DNA from: Dyella sp. BiH032
Lineage (GTDB): Bacteria; Pseudomonadota; Gammaproteobacteria; Xanthomonadales; Rhodanobacteraceae
Assembly: GCF_031954525.1 (NCBI RefSeq)
Contig: NZ_CP134867.1
Coordinates: 3,844,001-3,908,000 of the forward strand
DNA length: 64,000 bases
Direction: 5' to 3'
The position numbers were made by a program, and so were the translations under genes. Below, piece after piece: positions 43,777 to 52,381 of the stretch. The notes beneath the pieces are model-generated. The model was given only the letters and a program-made list of their open reading frames with translations. It was not told the DNA's origin and made no database searches. Position 1 is the first letter of the stretch, and each line of letters opens with the position of its first letter.

Positions 43777-44844
43777 CTAGTCGAATGCGCGGCGCGCCTG
43801 GACGTACTCGTCCATGAGCACCGCGACCAGCTCGCCCGCCGGCATCGCGCGGGACAGGCCGGCCCCCTGCCCGCACCACTCCGAGAGCAGATCCCCGCGT
43901 CCCGCGGCAGCCGCGGCGCGGCGCAGCGGCGAGGTCAGCGCATTGGTCACCGGGTAGGCCGGCAGCTCGGCTTCGATGGCCGCCATGGCCTTGACGTAGG
44001 TATTGCGCAAGCCGCGCGCGGCGCGGCCGGAAAAGCTGCGGATGGTCGCCACGTCGTGCTCGGTCGAGCCCGCCAGGTCATGCTTCCAGGCCGCCGCCGC
44101 GCCGCACTCCGGACAGGCCAGAAAGGCCGTGCCGAGCTGGCTGGCCGCGGCGCCGAGCACCTCCGCGGCGAGCATGCCGCGGCCGTCCATGATGCCGCCG
44201 GCCGCGATCAGCGGGATCTTCACGGCGCGAGCGGTCAGGGGCAGCAGCGCGAACAGGCCGATCAATGCCTCTTCGGGCTCATGCAGGAAGGTGCCGCGGT
44301 GGCCGCCCGCTTCCGCGCTCTGCAGGCTCACGGCATCCGCGCCGAGTTCCTCCCAGGCGCGTGCCTCGGCCACCGTGGTGGCGGTCCCGACCACGACGAT
44401 GCCCAGCTGCTTGAGCTGCCGCATCTGCCCAGGCGAGATCAGGTCGAAAGCGAAGCTCGCCACCGCCGGACGCGCCTCGCACAATGCCGCGAACTGTTCG
44501 GCGAACGAAGGCGCCCAGCGCGCAGGCATGACGGTGCGCACGTCCAGTCCCTCGCGCTCCATCAGCGCGTCGAGCGCACGGCGCGCGGCATCCACCGCGG
44601 CCATGTCCACCTCGAAGGTTTCGGGCAGCACGAACAGGTTGATCGCGAACGGATGGCCGCTGGCGGCACGGATTTCGCGCGCCTGGTCGAGGATGGCCTG
44701 GGGTTCGAGATAGCCCGCGCCGAGCGAGCCGAGCGCTCCCGCGTTGGACACGGCAGCCACGAGCGCCGGCGTGGTGGAGCCGGACATCGGCGCCTGGATC
44801 AGCGGATGCTCGATGCCCAGCCGAGCGACGAGGGAAGGAACCAT
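43777..44844 (-). CDS. Nitronate monooxygenase
   Basis: 355 residues, FMN TIM barrel. LIQAPMSGSTTPALVAAVSNAGALGSLGAGYL at the N-terminus, ADAVSLQSAEAGGHRGTF with the His acting as catalytic base, and IPLIAAGGIMDGRGMLA for phosphate binding match class I nitronate monooxygenases (2-nitropropane dioxygenases). They detoxify propionate-3-nitronate. First gene of the block that separates rsfS from nadD. Confidence 0.9.
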   Translation of the reverse strand: MVPSLVARLGIEHPLIQAPMSGSTTPALVAAVSNAGALGSLGAGYLEPQAILDQAREIRAASGHPFAINLFVLPETFEVDMAAVDAARRALDALMEREGLDVRTVMPARWAPSFAEQFAALCEARPAVASFAFDLISPGQMRQLKQLGIVVVGTATTVAEARAWEELGADAVSLQSAEAGGHRGTFLHEPEEALIGLFALLPLTARAVKIPLIAAGGIMDGRGMLAAEVLGAAASQLGTAFLACPECGAAAAWKHDLAGSTEHDVATIRSFSGRAARGLRNTYVKAMAAIEAELPAYPVTNALTSPLRRAAAAAGRGDLLSEWCGQGAGLSRAMPAGELVAVLMDEYVQARRAFD

Positions 44845-44942
44845 GGCGTTTCTCCGCGGAGCGAAACCCGCGCATTACACCACGGAAAATGCAACGGCCC
44901 TCCCCGTCGCCGGGAAGGGCCGCGCGTGGAACTGCCGGAAAA

Positions 44943-45242
44943 TCAGTGACCGCTGCTAGAGGACGAGGCCGGTGCGGCCGCAGCCTTCTTGTGATGCTTG
45001 TGCTTGGCCGGCTTCGTACCGGTGTCGGATTTCATGGAGTCCTCGGACTTCATGGAATCGCCGGACTTCATCGAATCGTCGGCCTTCATGTGGTCCTTGT
45101 GCATGTCGGACTTCATCATGTCCTTGTGCATGGCCGAGGATGCGGGCGCTGGCGTGGTTTCCTGCGCGCCGGCCTGGCCGATGCCGGCTCCCAGGGCGAG
45201 CGCGATGGAAAGACCGAGGACGGCGTTACGGGAAACTTTCAT
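44943..45242 (-). CDS. Secreted pentapeptide MXKDX-repeat protein
   Basis: 99 residues. Signal peptide (VLGLSIALALGAGIGQAGAQ), then repeats of the MxKDx type: MHKDMMKSDMHKDHMKADD followed by SMKSGDSMKSEDSMKSD, then a Lys/His stretch (KPAKHKHHKK) and a Ser tail. It matches the MXKDX-repeat protein family of proteobacteria, whose function is unknown; Met, His and Asp repeats could bind metals or act as sacrificial methionines. AAGGAG precedes the ATG. Near a methionine sulfoxide reductase gene, which may be coincidence. Confidence 0.85.
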   Translation of the reverse strand: MKVSRNAVLGLSIALALGAGIGQAGAQETTPAPASSAMHKDMMKSDMHKDHMKADDSMKSGDSMKSEDSMKSDTGTKPAKHKHHKKAAAAPASSSSSGH

Positions 45243-45744
45243 GAGTGCGTTCTCCTTCAGTCGGTAAGTTGCCGTGCGGCGCGAGCCGCGCTTCCAATCG
45301 GTGAAGTGCCGGGGCGGCCCCCTCCCGGACCGCCCCGGCGATACCGCTACCGGCGAGTAGCCGGCCGCGGGCACGCTGCGTCAGGCGGTGGTCGCTGGTG
45401 CACAACGTTCCCGCAGAGACGCCGCGACGACACCCCCTCAGCGCCGTCGACGCGAAGAGCCTAGCTCGCCTCTGCCTACGTTCCCGAAGCGAAAGAACCG
45501 CGCCGTTCAGCGCAAATACCGCCTCGCGCGCCATACGGACGAACCGTGCTGCGATGCCCACAAGCGATGGGCGCGTGCGCCCTGCGGCGGCTGTCTCCGT
45601 GCCGAGCGCTTCGCCGCAGGGCTCACGCGCCGAGACTGTGCCGGCCCGGTCGACCCGACGGCATGCGCGCGCCGCGCGCAGCGCTGCGACGCACCAGGGA
45701 AACGAAAGTTCGTGCGGCTTGCGCGAAGCTGACGCTTCGCTGCC
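45243..45744. other. Intergenic region, no gene seen
   Basis: About 500 bases between the MXKDX gene and nrsF. Short open frames occur on both strands, but they are Arg-rich, have no recognisable domain and lack consistent ribosome-binding sites. A 7-bp hairpin GCGAAGC/GCTTCGC lies at 45723-45740, just past the nrsF stop on the minus strand, without a T-run. It must hold the MXKDX promoter. Confidence 0.5.
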
Positions 45745-46398
45745 TCAGCGCGGCTGTAGCAGCCGGCCACCCATGGCCGCGTTCACGCCAATCACGATCG
45801 CGACGGCCAGCGCGTGCATCAGCAGGTCCGTCGCGGCGGCGTCGAACTCGTGGCAGATCTCCAGCAGGCTGGCCGACGCGGCGGCGCTGGCAAGGCCGAT
45901 CAAGGCCGCTGTGAGCACGGGCCGCAGCGGACAGGCACGACGCAGCAGCCAGATCATCAGCATCGACAGCGGCACCGAGAAACTGACGATGAAGATCAGG
46001 CAGTGGCCCGCCTGGTGCGGACCGGCCACCAGCGTGTCAGGCGCCACCCATTCGCGCAGGCAACCCAGCCCGCTGGCGCCGATCCACAGCAACGCGGCCG
46101 GCAGCGGCAGCAGCGCCCAGCGCGGACTGCGTCCGGGCACACCCAGCGAGAACGCCGCCCATGCCGCCGTCACCGCCGTCAGCGCGGCGCCGAGGCCGGC
46201 CCAGGCCAGGTCCGGCGCGCCGGACCAGCGCCGCAGCATGCCGCCGGCGCCGTAATGCGCGAACAGCACCGCAGCGATCACGGCGACGACCAGCAGCCAC
46301 CGGGCCGCGCGCCGCCACGGCGGCGGCAGGCGCCGCACCGGCACCAGCTCGGCGCCGAGCGTGTCGATCAACGCGTGGTGGTTGCGCGGGTCGGCCAT
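45745..46398 (-). CDS. nrsF: Anti-sigma factor NrsF (DUF1109)
   Basis: 217 residues with six predicted membrane helices after a short cytoplasmic N-terminus. The DUF1109 signature is present: WIGASGLGCLREWVAP and HQAGHCLIFIVSFSVPLS, giving the two conserved cysteines that in Caulobacter NrsF are needed to sense heavy metals. NrsF holds SigF at the membrane. It ends the sigF-nrsF operon, 5 bases after sigF. Confidence 0.88.
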   Translation of the reverse strand: MADPRNHHALIDTLGAELVPVRRLPPPWRRAARWLLVVAVIAAVLFAHYGAGGMLRRWSGAPDLAWAGLGAALTAVTAAWAAFSLGVPGRSPRWALLPLPAALLWIGASGLGCLREWVAPDTLVAGPHQAGHCLIFIVSFSVPLSMLMIWLLRRACPLRPVLTAALIGLASAAASASLLEICHEFDAAATDLLMHALAVAIVIGVNAAMGGRLLQPR

Positions 46399-46403
46399 GA
46401 CGA

Positions 46404-47063
46404 TCAGGGTCCTCCGTGAATACGGTTGCGCAACGCCTTGAGCGCTCGATGCAGATTGACCTTCAAGGCGCCGGCGTTGCGGCCGGTGTGCTCGGCGGCC
46501 TCCGCCAGCGAGCGCTCACGCAGCGCGAGCTGCTCCACGGCTTCGCGCTGGCCCGGGGGAAGCGTCTGGATCGCCTCGTGTAGCCGCTGCGCTTCCTGCT
46601 CGCGCTCGGTGGCGAGCGCGGCATCGGCATGGTCGGGCTGGTTGTCCAGCACGAAATCGTCGTGCAGCTCCCGCCGGTCGCGGCGGCCATGGCTGCGCAG
46701 CGCATCGATCGCGCGGCGCGAGGCGATGGCCGTGATCCAGGCGTCGTAGGACCGCGCCGGATCGTACGTGTGACGCACGCGATGCACGGTCAGCAAGGTT
46801 TCCTGCACCACGTCGTCGACGTTATCCACGGGCACGCCCTGCCGGCGCGCGGCGGCGCGGATCAGCGGCAGGGAATCGGCCAGCACGCGCTCATAGGCAC
46901 GCCGGTCGCCGGCCTGCGCCGCAGCCATCCAGTCGGCGCGACGGCGGTCGGCTTCCTCGTGGGTGCTGGCAGGTTCGGCGGACAAGGCTAGGCGAAGACC
47001 GAGATGGCGACGGAATACGCCATCTAGGCCCAGGACGCCGGCCGCGGTCAAGCTGGCTTGCAT
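46404..47063 (-). CDS. ECF sigma factor, SigF-like
   Basis: 219 residues from ATG 47063; region 2 (PLIRAAARRQGVPVDNVDDVVQETLLTVHRVRHTYDP) and region 4 (LPPGQREAVEQLALRERSLAEAAEHTGRNAGALKVNLHRALKALR) are clear. The first 45 residues are unusual, so an inner start (46928) is possible, but a predicted promoter at 47094-47119 places transcription about 24 bases before 47063. With NrsF downstream and dipZ-msrB divergent, it should control periplasmic redox repair. Homology to Caulobacter SigF is by context and partner. Confidence 0.88.
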   Translation of the reverse strand: MQASLTAAGVLGLDGVFRRHLGLRLALSAEPASTHEEADRRRADWMAAAQAGDRRAYERVLADSLPLIRAAARRQGVPVDNVDDVVQETLLTVHRVRHTYDPARSYDAWITAIASRRAIDALRSHGRRDRRELHDDFVLDNQPDHADAALATEREQEAQRLHEAIQTLPPGQREAVEQLALRERSLAEAAEHTGRNAGALKVNLHRALKALRNRIHGGP

Positions 47064-47093
47064 GGATGACTCGAAAAGTGGGCTCTTGCCGTC

Positions 47094-47119
47094 TTCGCCG
47101 GAAGCCGCGGCCCGGTTAC
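47094..47119 (-). promoter_or_regulatory. SigF-type promoter for sigF-nrsF
   Basis: Minus strand GTAACC (47119-47114), exactly 16 bases, then CGAA (47097-47094). This equals the reported SigF consensus GTAACC-N16-CGAA. The start codon lies about 30 bases downstream, implying autoregulation. Confidence 0.75.
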
Positions 47120-47187
47120 ACCCACCCCGCAAACCCGCCATGGCGTGGCCCGCGCCGGTTTGGGAGAACGCCCCATGGCGGCGCGAG

Positions 47188-47212
47188 GTAACCGTTCGCC
47201 CCGTCCATCGAA
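47188..47212 (+). promoter_or_regulatory. SigF-type promoter for dipZ-msrB
   Basis: Plus strand GTAACC (47188-47193), 15 bases, then CGAA (47209-47212), one base shorter than the consensus spacer. The dipZ ATG follows 33 bases later. Confidence 0.7.
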
Positions 47213-47244
47213 TAAGCCATCAACCTGCCCCTGGATTCGCGCCC

Positions 47245-48966
47245 ATGCTCGTTCTGATTCTTGCCTACCTCGGCGGCGTGCTGACCATCCTCAGCCCCTG
47301 CATCCTGCCCGTACTGCCGTTCGTGTTCGCCCGCGGCGACCGGCCGTTCCTGCGCAACGGCCTGCCGATGCTGCTGGGCATGGCGGTCACCTTCGCCCTG
47401 GTCGCCACCCTGGCCGCGGTGGGCGGCGGCTGGGCGGTGCGCGCCAACCAGTACGGCCGCTGGGTCGCCCTGGCCGTGCTCGCGGTACTGGGCCTGACCC
47501 TGCTCTCGCCGCGCGTAGCGGAGTGGATCAGCCGCCCGTTCGTTTCCCTCGGCAACCGCCTCACGCAACGCGCGGACAGCGACGAGGGCTCCGCGCTCTC
47601 CGCCGCCGGCCTCGGTGTCGCCACCGGCCTGCTGTGGGCGCCCTGCGCCGGCCCGATCCTCGGCCTGCTGTTGACTGGCGCTGCACTCAACGGTGCCAGC
47701 GTACAGACCACCTTGCTGCTGCTCACCTACGCCGCCGGCGCGGCGACGTCGCTCGCGCTGGCGCTGCTGGTGGGTGGCAAGGTGTTCTCGCTGATGAAGC
47801 GCTCGCTCGGCGCGGGCGAATGGCTGCGGCGCGCGCTCGGCGTGCTGGTACTCGCCGGCGTCGCCGCGATCGCGCTGGGGCTGGATACCGGTGTGCTTAC
47901 GCGCGTGTCGCTGGCGAGCACCGGCGGCCTCGAACAGCGCCTGGTCAACCAGGTCGTGCCCGCGCCCGCGCCGCAGCCGGAACGCAAGGCCGGCGAAGCC
48001 CTGCCGGTGGAAGGCGAGCTGCCGTCGCTGGCTGGTGCCACGGCCTGGATCAACACGGCACCGCTCAGCGCCGCGTCGCTGCGCGGCAAGGTGGTGCTGG
48101 TGGATTTCTGGACGTACTCCTGCATCAACTGCATCCGCGCCCTGCCCTACGTCCGCGCCTGGGCGGACAAGTACAAGGACCATGGCCTGGTCGTGCTCGG
48201 CGTGCACGCGCCGGAGTTCGCCTTCGAGAAGGACCTGGGCAACGTCCAGCAGGCGGTGAAGGACCTGCAGGTCAGCTACCCGGTCGCGCTCGATAACGAC
48301 TACGCGATCTGGCAGGGCTTCAACAACCGCTACTGGCCAGCGCATTACTTCATCGATACGCAGGGCCGCGTGCGCCATCACCATTTCGGCGAGGGCGGCT
48401 ACGAGGAAAGCGAGGACGTGATCCGCCAGCTGCTCGCCGACGCCGGCCAGAAGGACCTGCCCGGCGGCTATGTGCGGCCCGACGCGAAAGGCGCCGAAGC
48501 CGCGGATTCCAAGGCCGCCGACCGTTCGCCCGAAACCTACGTGGGCTATGCGCGCGCGCAGAATTTCATCGGCGGCCCGTTCATCCGCAACGACCGCGAG
48601 ACCTATCGCGTACCCGCCACGCTGCGCGTCAACCAATGGTCGCTGGACGGCGACTGGACGGTGAATGCTGAGGACGCGCGGCTCGACGCCGCCGGCGGCC
48701 GCGTCGTCTACCGCTTCCGCGGCCGCGACCTGCACCTGGTGCTGGGCCCGGGCGCCGACGGCAAGCCGGTGCGCTTCCGCGTCCGCATCGACGGCAAGGC
48801 GCCGGGCGCCGACCACGGCATGGACATCGACGCCGGCGGCAACGGCACGGTGACCACGCAGCGTCTGTACCAGCTCGTACGCCAGGCGCAGGGCACGGGC
48901 GAACGGCAGTTCGAGATCGAATTCCTCGATCCGGGCGTGCACGCCTACGCCTTCACCTTCGGCTGA
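47245..48966 (+). CDS. dipZ: DipZ-like protein: CcdA membrane domain, thioredoxin domain and C-terminal domain
   Basis: 573 residues. The N-terminal CcdA/DsbD-like part has about six helices with redox cysteines Cys19 (LSPCILPVLPF) and Cys134 (WAPCAGPIL). A thioredoxin-like domain follows with Cys293-x2-Cys296 (WTYSCINCIRALP) and a VFIDTQG-like YFIDTQGRVRHHHFG. The C-terminal 170 residues (PETYVGYARAQNF, YQLVRQAQ) form the carbohydrate-binding-like DipZ domain. It moves reducing power from the cytoplasm to the periplasm. The likely client is the MsrB encoded 27 bases downstream. Confidence 0.9.
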   Translation: MLVLILAYLGGVLTILSPCILPVLPFVFARGDRPFLRNGLPMLLGMAVTFALVATLAAVGGGWAVRANQYGRWVALAVLAVLGLTLLSPRVAEWISRPFVSLGNRLTQRADSDEGSALSAAGLGVATGLLWAPCAGPILGLLLTGAALNGASVQTTLLLLTYAAGAATSLALALLVGGKVFSLMKRSLGAGEWLRRALGVLVLAGVAAIALGLDTGVLTRVSLASTGGLEQRLVNQVVPAPAPQPERKAGEALPVEGELPSLAGATAWINTAPLSAASLRGKVVLVDFWTYSCINCIRALPYVRAWADKYKDHGLVVLGVHAPEFAFEKDLGNVQQAVKDLQVSYPVALDNDYAIWQGFNNRYWPAHYFIDTQGRVRHHHFGEGGYEESEDVIRQLLADAGQKDLPGGYVRPDAKGAEAADSKAADRSPETYVGYARAQNFIGGPFIRNDRETYRVPATLRVNQWSLDGDWTVNAEDARLDAAGGRVVYRFRGRDLHLVLGPGADGKPVRFRVRIDGKAPGADHGMDIDAGGNGTVTTQRLYQLVRQAQGTGERQFEIEFLDPGVHAYAFTFG

Positions 48967-48993
48967 TCCGTCTTCGACTGAGAGAGGCTCGCC

Positions 48994-49611
48994 ATGAGCA
49001 CACGCACCATCCGCACCATCGAGAACGAACAGCGGCGCGGCTTCCTGCGCGTCGCCGCGCTGGGTGTCGCCGGCGCCGCCGTCGGCGCCCTGCTGTGGCC
49101 GCGGCGCGACCCGGCGCTGGCCGCCGGCGCGGCCGCGTCGACTGCCGCACCGCAGGACCTCATGCTGGAGTGCTTCGCTGATGCCGACGGACGCCGCCTC
49201 GGCCCCTGCCACGTGCAGAAGCTGGTGCTGACCGACACGCAATGGCGCCAGCGGCTCTCCGCGGATGCGTTCTACGTGATGCGCCGCGAAGGCACCGAAC
49301 GCCCCTTCAGCGGCGAATACTGGAACCTGCACGCCAAGGGCCTGTTCCGCTGCCCGGGCTGCGACACCGCGCTGTTCGACGCCTCGACCAAGTTCGACTC
49401 AGGCACCGGCTGGCCCAGCTTCTGGGAGCCGATCGCGAAGGCCAACATCGTCGAGAGCAACGACTACAGCCTGGGCATGGTGCGCACCAAAGTGAGCTGC
49501 GCCGGCTGCGACAGCCACCTGGGCCACGTATTCACCGACGGCCCCAGGCCGACCGGCCTGCGCTACTGCATGAATTCGGTGGCGCTGCGCTTCGTACCGC
49601 GCAGCGCGTGA
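48994..49611 (+). CDS. msrB: Secreted peptide-methionine (R)-S-oxide reductase MsrB
   Basis: 205 residues. A Tat-like signal (ENEQRRGFLRVAALGVAGAAVGALL) precedes an MsrB domain: two CxxC zinc pairs (CPGC, CAGC), GTGWPSFWEPI, SHLGHVFTDGP, and catalytic Cys192 in RYCMNSVAL. It reduces methionine-R-sulfoxide in exported proteins and needs a thiol donor, plausibly DipZ encoded upstream. Most MsrB proteins are cytoplasmic and about 140 residues; the export signal explains the extra length. Confidence 0.93.
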   Translation: MSTRTIRTIENEQRRGFLRVAALGVAGAAVGALLWPRRDPALAAGAAASTAAPQDLMLECFADADGRRLGPCHVQKLVLTDTQWRQRLSADAFYVMRREGTERPFSGEYWNLHAKGLFRCPGCDTALFDASTKFDSGTGWPSFWEPIAKANIVESNDYSLGMVRTKVSCAGCDSHLGHVFTDGPRPTGLRYCMNSVALRFVPRSA

Positions 49612-49627
49612 AACGCATCGGCTCCGC

Positions 49628-50662
49628 TCAGCCCGACAACGGTTCGATGCGCAGGATGCGGCCGCCGCGCGGACGGCGATCCACATAGTCCATGCGCACC
49701 ACGCTGCCGCAGGTGATCGTCTCCTCGTCCGGCACTTTCAAGCCGGTGGCATAGAGACGATCGCCGATGCGATACCAACGCTGGGTTCGCGCATAGCGGC
49801 CAATGGAGACGGTTTTGTCCAGCACTTCCGCGATCACACCCGTCACGGTCAAGGTTCGCGGCTCGATCGCCAGCCAGTGCTTCGTCCTGCGCCACATATG
49901 CACGCCGATCGCACCGATCGGCAGCGCGGCCACCAGGAGGCCGCCGGTGAGCCGCGAATACGCCCAGGCGTCGATGAAAGCGAACAAGGCGACGCCGCCC
50001 GCCAGAAACGCCAGCATGGCAAGCACGGCCATGAACCAGGCGTAGGCGACGTGATCCCACCAGGCCACGGCGCGACGTTCCTGCTCGGTCGATACGCGCT
50101 CCGTCACCACCGGGGGATCGTCCGGATAATCCACGCGAAGCAGCAGCCTCGGTGCACCGTCGAGTGCCAGCCACTCCAATGAGACGCGCCGATGCAGCAA
50201 GCCGCCCAGGCGTGGAACGGTTCTTTCGAAATCGATCTTGCCGGTATCGGCGAGCGGCACCGGCAACCACACCTCGAAGGATTCTCCGCCCAGGTCGTAG
50301 CGGATGCTGCCCTTGCCTCGCGCAATCGCGGTCAATTCGCCCTGGCTGACTTGTTTCGCGACCCGCGAGGGCTGCCGCAGCAACGCGTCGGCACTACGGA
50401 ACAGACGAGCGCTACGCGCCCCGCCCAGGAACGCCACGCCCACGATCGCGGCGAGCAGCGGAACGGCGACAAGCTCGGCCGAAAACTCGTGCCCTATGCC
50501 GCGATCGATCAGGGTCCATAGCGCGCTCGCCAGGGCAGACACGAAGACCGTGCCCGCCAGCGTCGTCATGGCGATACCGCCCAGCAAGTTCGTCCGCAGC
50601 GCGCGCAGCAAGGCCAGGTCTCGTGGCTCAAGCGGACGCTCAGTGGTGTGCGTCGCGATCAC
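49628..50662 (-). CDS. Membrane protein of unknown function
   Basis: 344 residues from a GTG at 50662 with AAGGAA upstream. Two membrane helices near the N-terminus (MTTLAGTVFVSALASALWTL, LVAVPLLAAIVGVAFLGG) and two in the middle (WFMAVLAMLAFLAGGVALFAFI, LTGGLLVAALPIGAIGV), with soluble stretches between and after them containing EVWLPVPLADTGKIDFERTVPRLGG-type beta-rich sequence. I do not recognise the family. It is convergent with msrB and upstream of nadD on the same strand. Confidence 0.75.
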   Translation of the reverse strand: MIATHTTERPLEPRDLALLRALRTNLLGGIAMTTLAGTVFVSALASALWTLIDRGIGHEFSAELVAVPLLAAIVGVAFLGGARSARLFRSADALLRQPSRVAKQVSQGELTAIARGKGSIRYDLGGESFEVWLPVPLADTGKIDFERTVPRLGGLLHRRVSLEWLALDGAPRLLLRVDYPDDPPVVTERVSTEQERRAVAWWDHVAYAWFMAVLAMLAFLAGGVALFAFIDAWAYSRLTGGLLVAALPIGAIGVHMWRRTKHWLAIEPRTLTVTGVIAEVLDKTVSIGRYARTQRWYRIGDRLYATGLKVPDEETITCGSVVRMDYVDRRPRGGRILRIEPLSG

Positions 50663-50716
50663 GACTGGGTTCCTTGTCGAAAAACATCGGTGTCCTTCCG
50701 ATGGGATGCCGCGCGA

Positions 50717-51361
50717 TCAGCCGGCCTTGCCGCGCCGGTAGGGTTCCAGCAGCGCCGGGTCCTCGAACAACCCGCATGGCAGCAGATAGCGTGGATCTCG
50801 CCCCGCGGCAAGCAGTTCGCGGATGCGCGTGGCGGAGATTTCCAAGGGTGTGACCGCCAACTCGATGACGTATCCCGCCGGCGACGCACGCAACGAAGAG
50901 ACGTCGTCGGTGCGGCGGGTATCGATCTCCGCCCACAACGTGTGCGGCAATTCCACTTCCACGCCGGGCCGGCTGAGCACGCCCAGGTGCGCCACGTCGA
51001 ACAGTTCGCGCCAACGATGCCAGGTCGGCAGGCCGGCGAAGGCATCCGCGCCCAGCAGCAGCACCAGCGGGCGGGCGCCCTGCTCCGCGCGCAACTCGCG
51101 CAAAGTGTCGTAGGTGTAGGAAGGGCCTTCGCGGCGCAGCTCCCGCGTGTCCACGGTCAGGCGATCCTGCTTCTGCAACGCTGCGTGCAGCATGGCCACG
51201 CGCTGATCGGCCGTGGCCAATGGAGCCGGCTTGTGCGGCGGCACGTTGGCCGGCATCAGGCGCACTTCCGCGTCGAGCAGCTCCGCCGCTTCCCACGCCA
51301 CGCTCAGGTGGCCCAGGTGCACCGGATCGAAGGTGCCGCCGAACAGAGCGAGCGGTTTCAT
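50717..51361 (-). CDS. nadD: Nicotinate-nucleotide adenylyltransferase
   Basis: 214 residues. Nucleotidyltransferase motif FGGTFDPVHLGHL, PANVPPHKP, and C-terminal ISATRIREL (ISSTxIR). It adenylates nicotinate mononucleotide in NAD synthesis. The ATG at 51361 overlaps the holA stop (ATGA), a coupling seen in many gammaproteobacteria. The upstream in-frame extension is holA shadow. Confidence 0.96.
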   Translation of the reverse strand: MKPLALFGGTFDPVHLGHLSVAWEAAELLDAEVRLMPANVPPHKPAPLATADQRVAMLHAALQKQDRLTVDTRELRREGPSYTYDTLRELRAEQGARPLVLLLGADAFAGLPTWHRWRELFDVAHLGVLSRPGVEVELPHTLWAEIDTRRTDDVSSLRASPAGYVIELAVTPLEISATRIRELLAAGRDPRYLLPCGLFEDPALLEPYRRGKAG

Positions 51362-52377
51362 GCGAAGGCGCTGGCGGCCCGCGGTTCGGCGATGGCGGCG
51401 ATCAGGCGCTCGGCTTCCAGCCACGGATCGCCCGCCTCGCGGCCCTTGGCCATGCGATCGATGCGCGCCGCACGCGCCAGGCATTGCAGCCAATGCTCGC
51501 GCGGCGCGCGGCGCAGGGCCTTGCGGAACAGCTGTTCGCGCGCGGGCCACAGGCGCTCGGCGCGAGCCTGCGCGGCGAAGTCGCGCGCATTGGCCAGGCG
51601 CAGCGCCAGCTGCAGCTGGTTCACCAGCCAGCCCATCAGCGCGATCAACTCATCGCCCTCGGCACGCAGGCCGGCGAGAATGTGCAAGGCGCGCCCGCCG
51701 TCGCCGGCGAAGGCCGCGTCGGTGAGCTTGAAGGCGTCGTAGCGCGCGCTGTCGGCGACCAGATGCTCCATTTCGGTCGCGTCGATGCGCCCGCCGCCAC
51801 CTTCGCCGCGCAGCACGGCCAGCTTGTCGATCTCCTGCGCGGCGGCGAGCAGGTTGCCCTCCACCCGCTCGGCCAGCAGCGCGGCAGCGTCGGGCGTGGC
51901 GCTCAGCCCGCGCGAAGCGAGCCGTGCGCCGACCCAGGCCGCCCATTCGTGCGGCTTGGGGGCGTTGAACACCACCACGGCCCCGGCGGCGTCGAGGTTC
52001 TTGGTCCACGCACCTTCATGCTTGCTGCTCCACTCGGTGGCGGTGATCAACAAGGTGACGTCCGGTGGCGGATTGGCGCAGAACTCGTTGATGGCCTTGG
52101 CGCCCTCGGTACCCGGGCGGCCGGTGGGCAGGCGCAAGTCCAGCAGGCGGCGCGTGGCGAACAGGGACATGCCCGCGGCCGCCCGGGCCAGGTCGTTCCA
52201 GTCGAAATGGTTGCCGACGTCCAGCACCTCGCGCTCGGCATAGCCCAGGCGGCGCGCCTGCGCGCGCAGCGCGTCGGCGGCTTCCAGCACCAGCAGCTCC
52301 TCGCCGGCCAGCAGGTACGCCGGCCGCAGGCTGTCGCCGGCCAGCGCCTTCTGCCATTGGGCGGGATTGAGCGGCAT
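51358..52377 (-). CDS. holA: DNA polymerase III delta subunit
   Basis: 339 residues, E. coli size. N-terminal PAYLLAGEELLVLEAADALRAQ, the delta-type Walker-like core, RLLDLRLPTGRPGTEG, and the AERVEGNLLAAAQEIDKLAVL signature. It opens the beta clamp within the clamp loader. Start at ATG 52377, 4 bases after the lptE stop. Confidence 0.94.
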   Translation of the reverse strand: MPLNPAQWQKALAGDSLRPAYLLAGEELLVLEAADALRAQARRLGYAEREVLDVGNHFDWNDLARAAAGMSLFATRRLLDLRLPTGRPGTEGAKAINEFCANPPPDVTLLITATEWSSKHEGAWTKNLDAAGAVVVFNAPKPHEWAAWVGARLASRGLSATPDAAALLAERVEGNLLAAAQEIDKLAVLRGEGGGGRIDATEMEHLVADSARYDAFKLTDAAFAGDGGRALHILAGLRAEGDELIALMGWLVNQLQLALRLANARDFAAQARAERLWPAREQLFRKALRRAPREHWLQCLARAARIDRMAKGREAGDPWLEAERLIAAIAEPRAASAFA

Positions 52378-52381
52378 GCGG

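Noticed and set aside
45243..45744. Possible small genes between the MXKDX gene and nrsF
   Set aside because: Frames are Arg-rich, overlap each other on both strands and have no domain or consistent ribosome-binding site.
47116..49332. Open frame of 738 codons on the minus strand opposite dipZ and msrB
   Set aside because: Covers two genes with strong domain evidence on the plus strand; no domain or start signal of its own.
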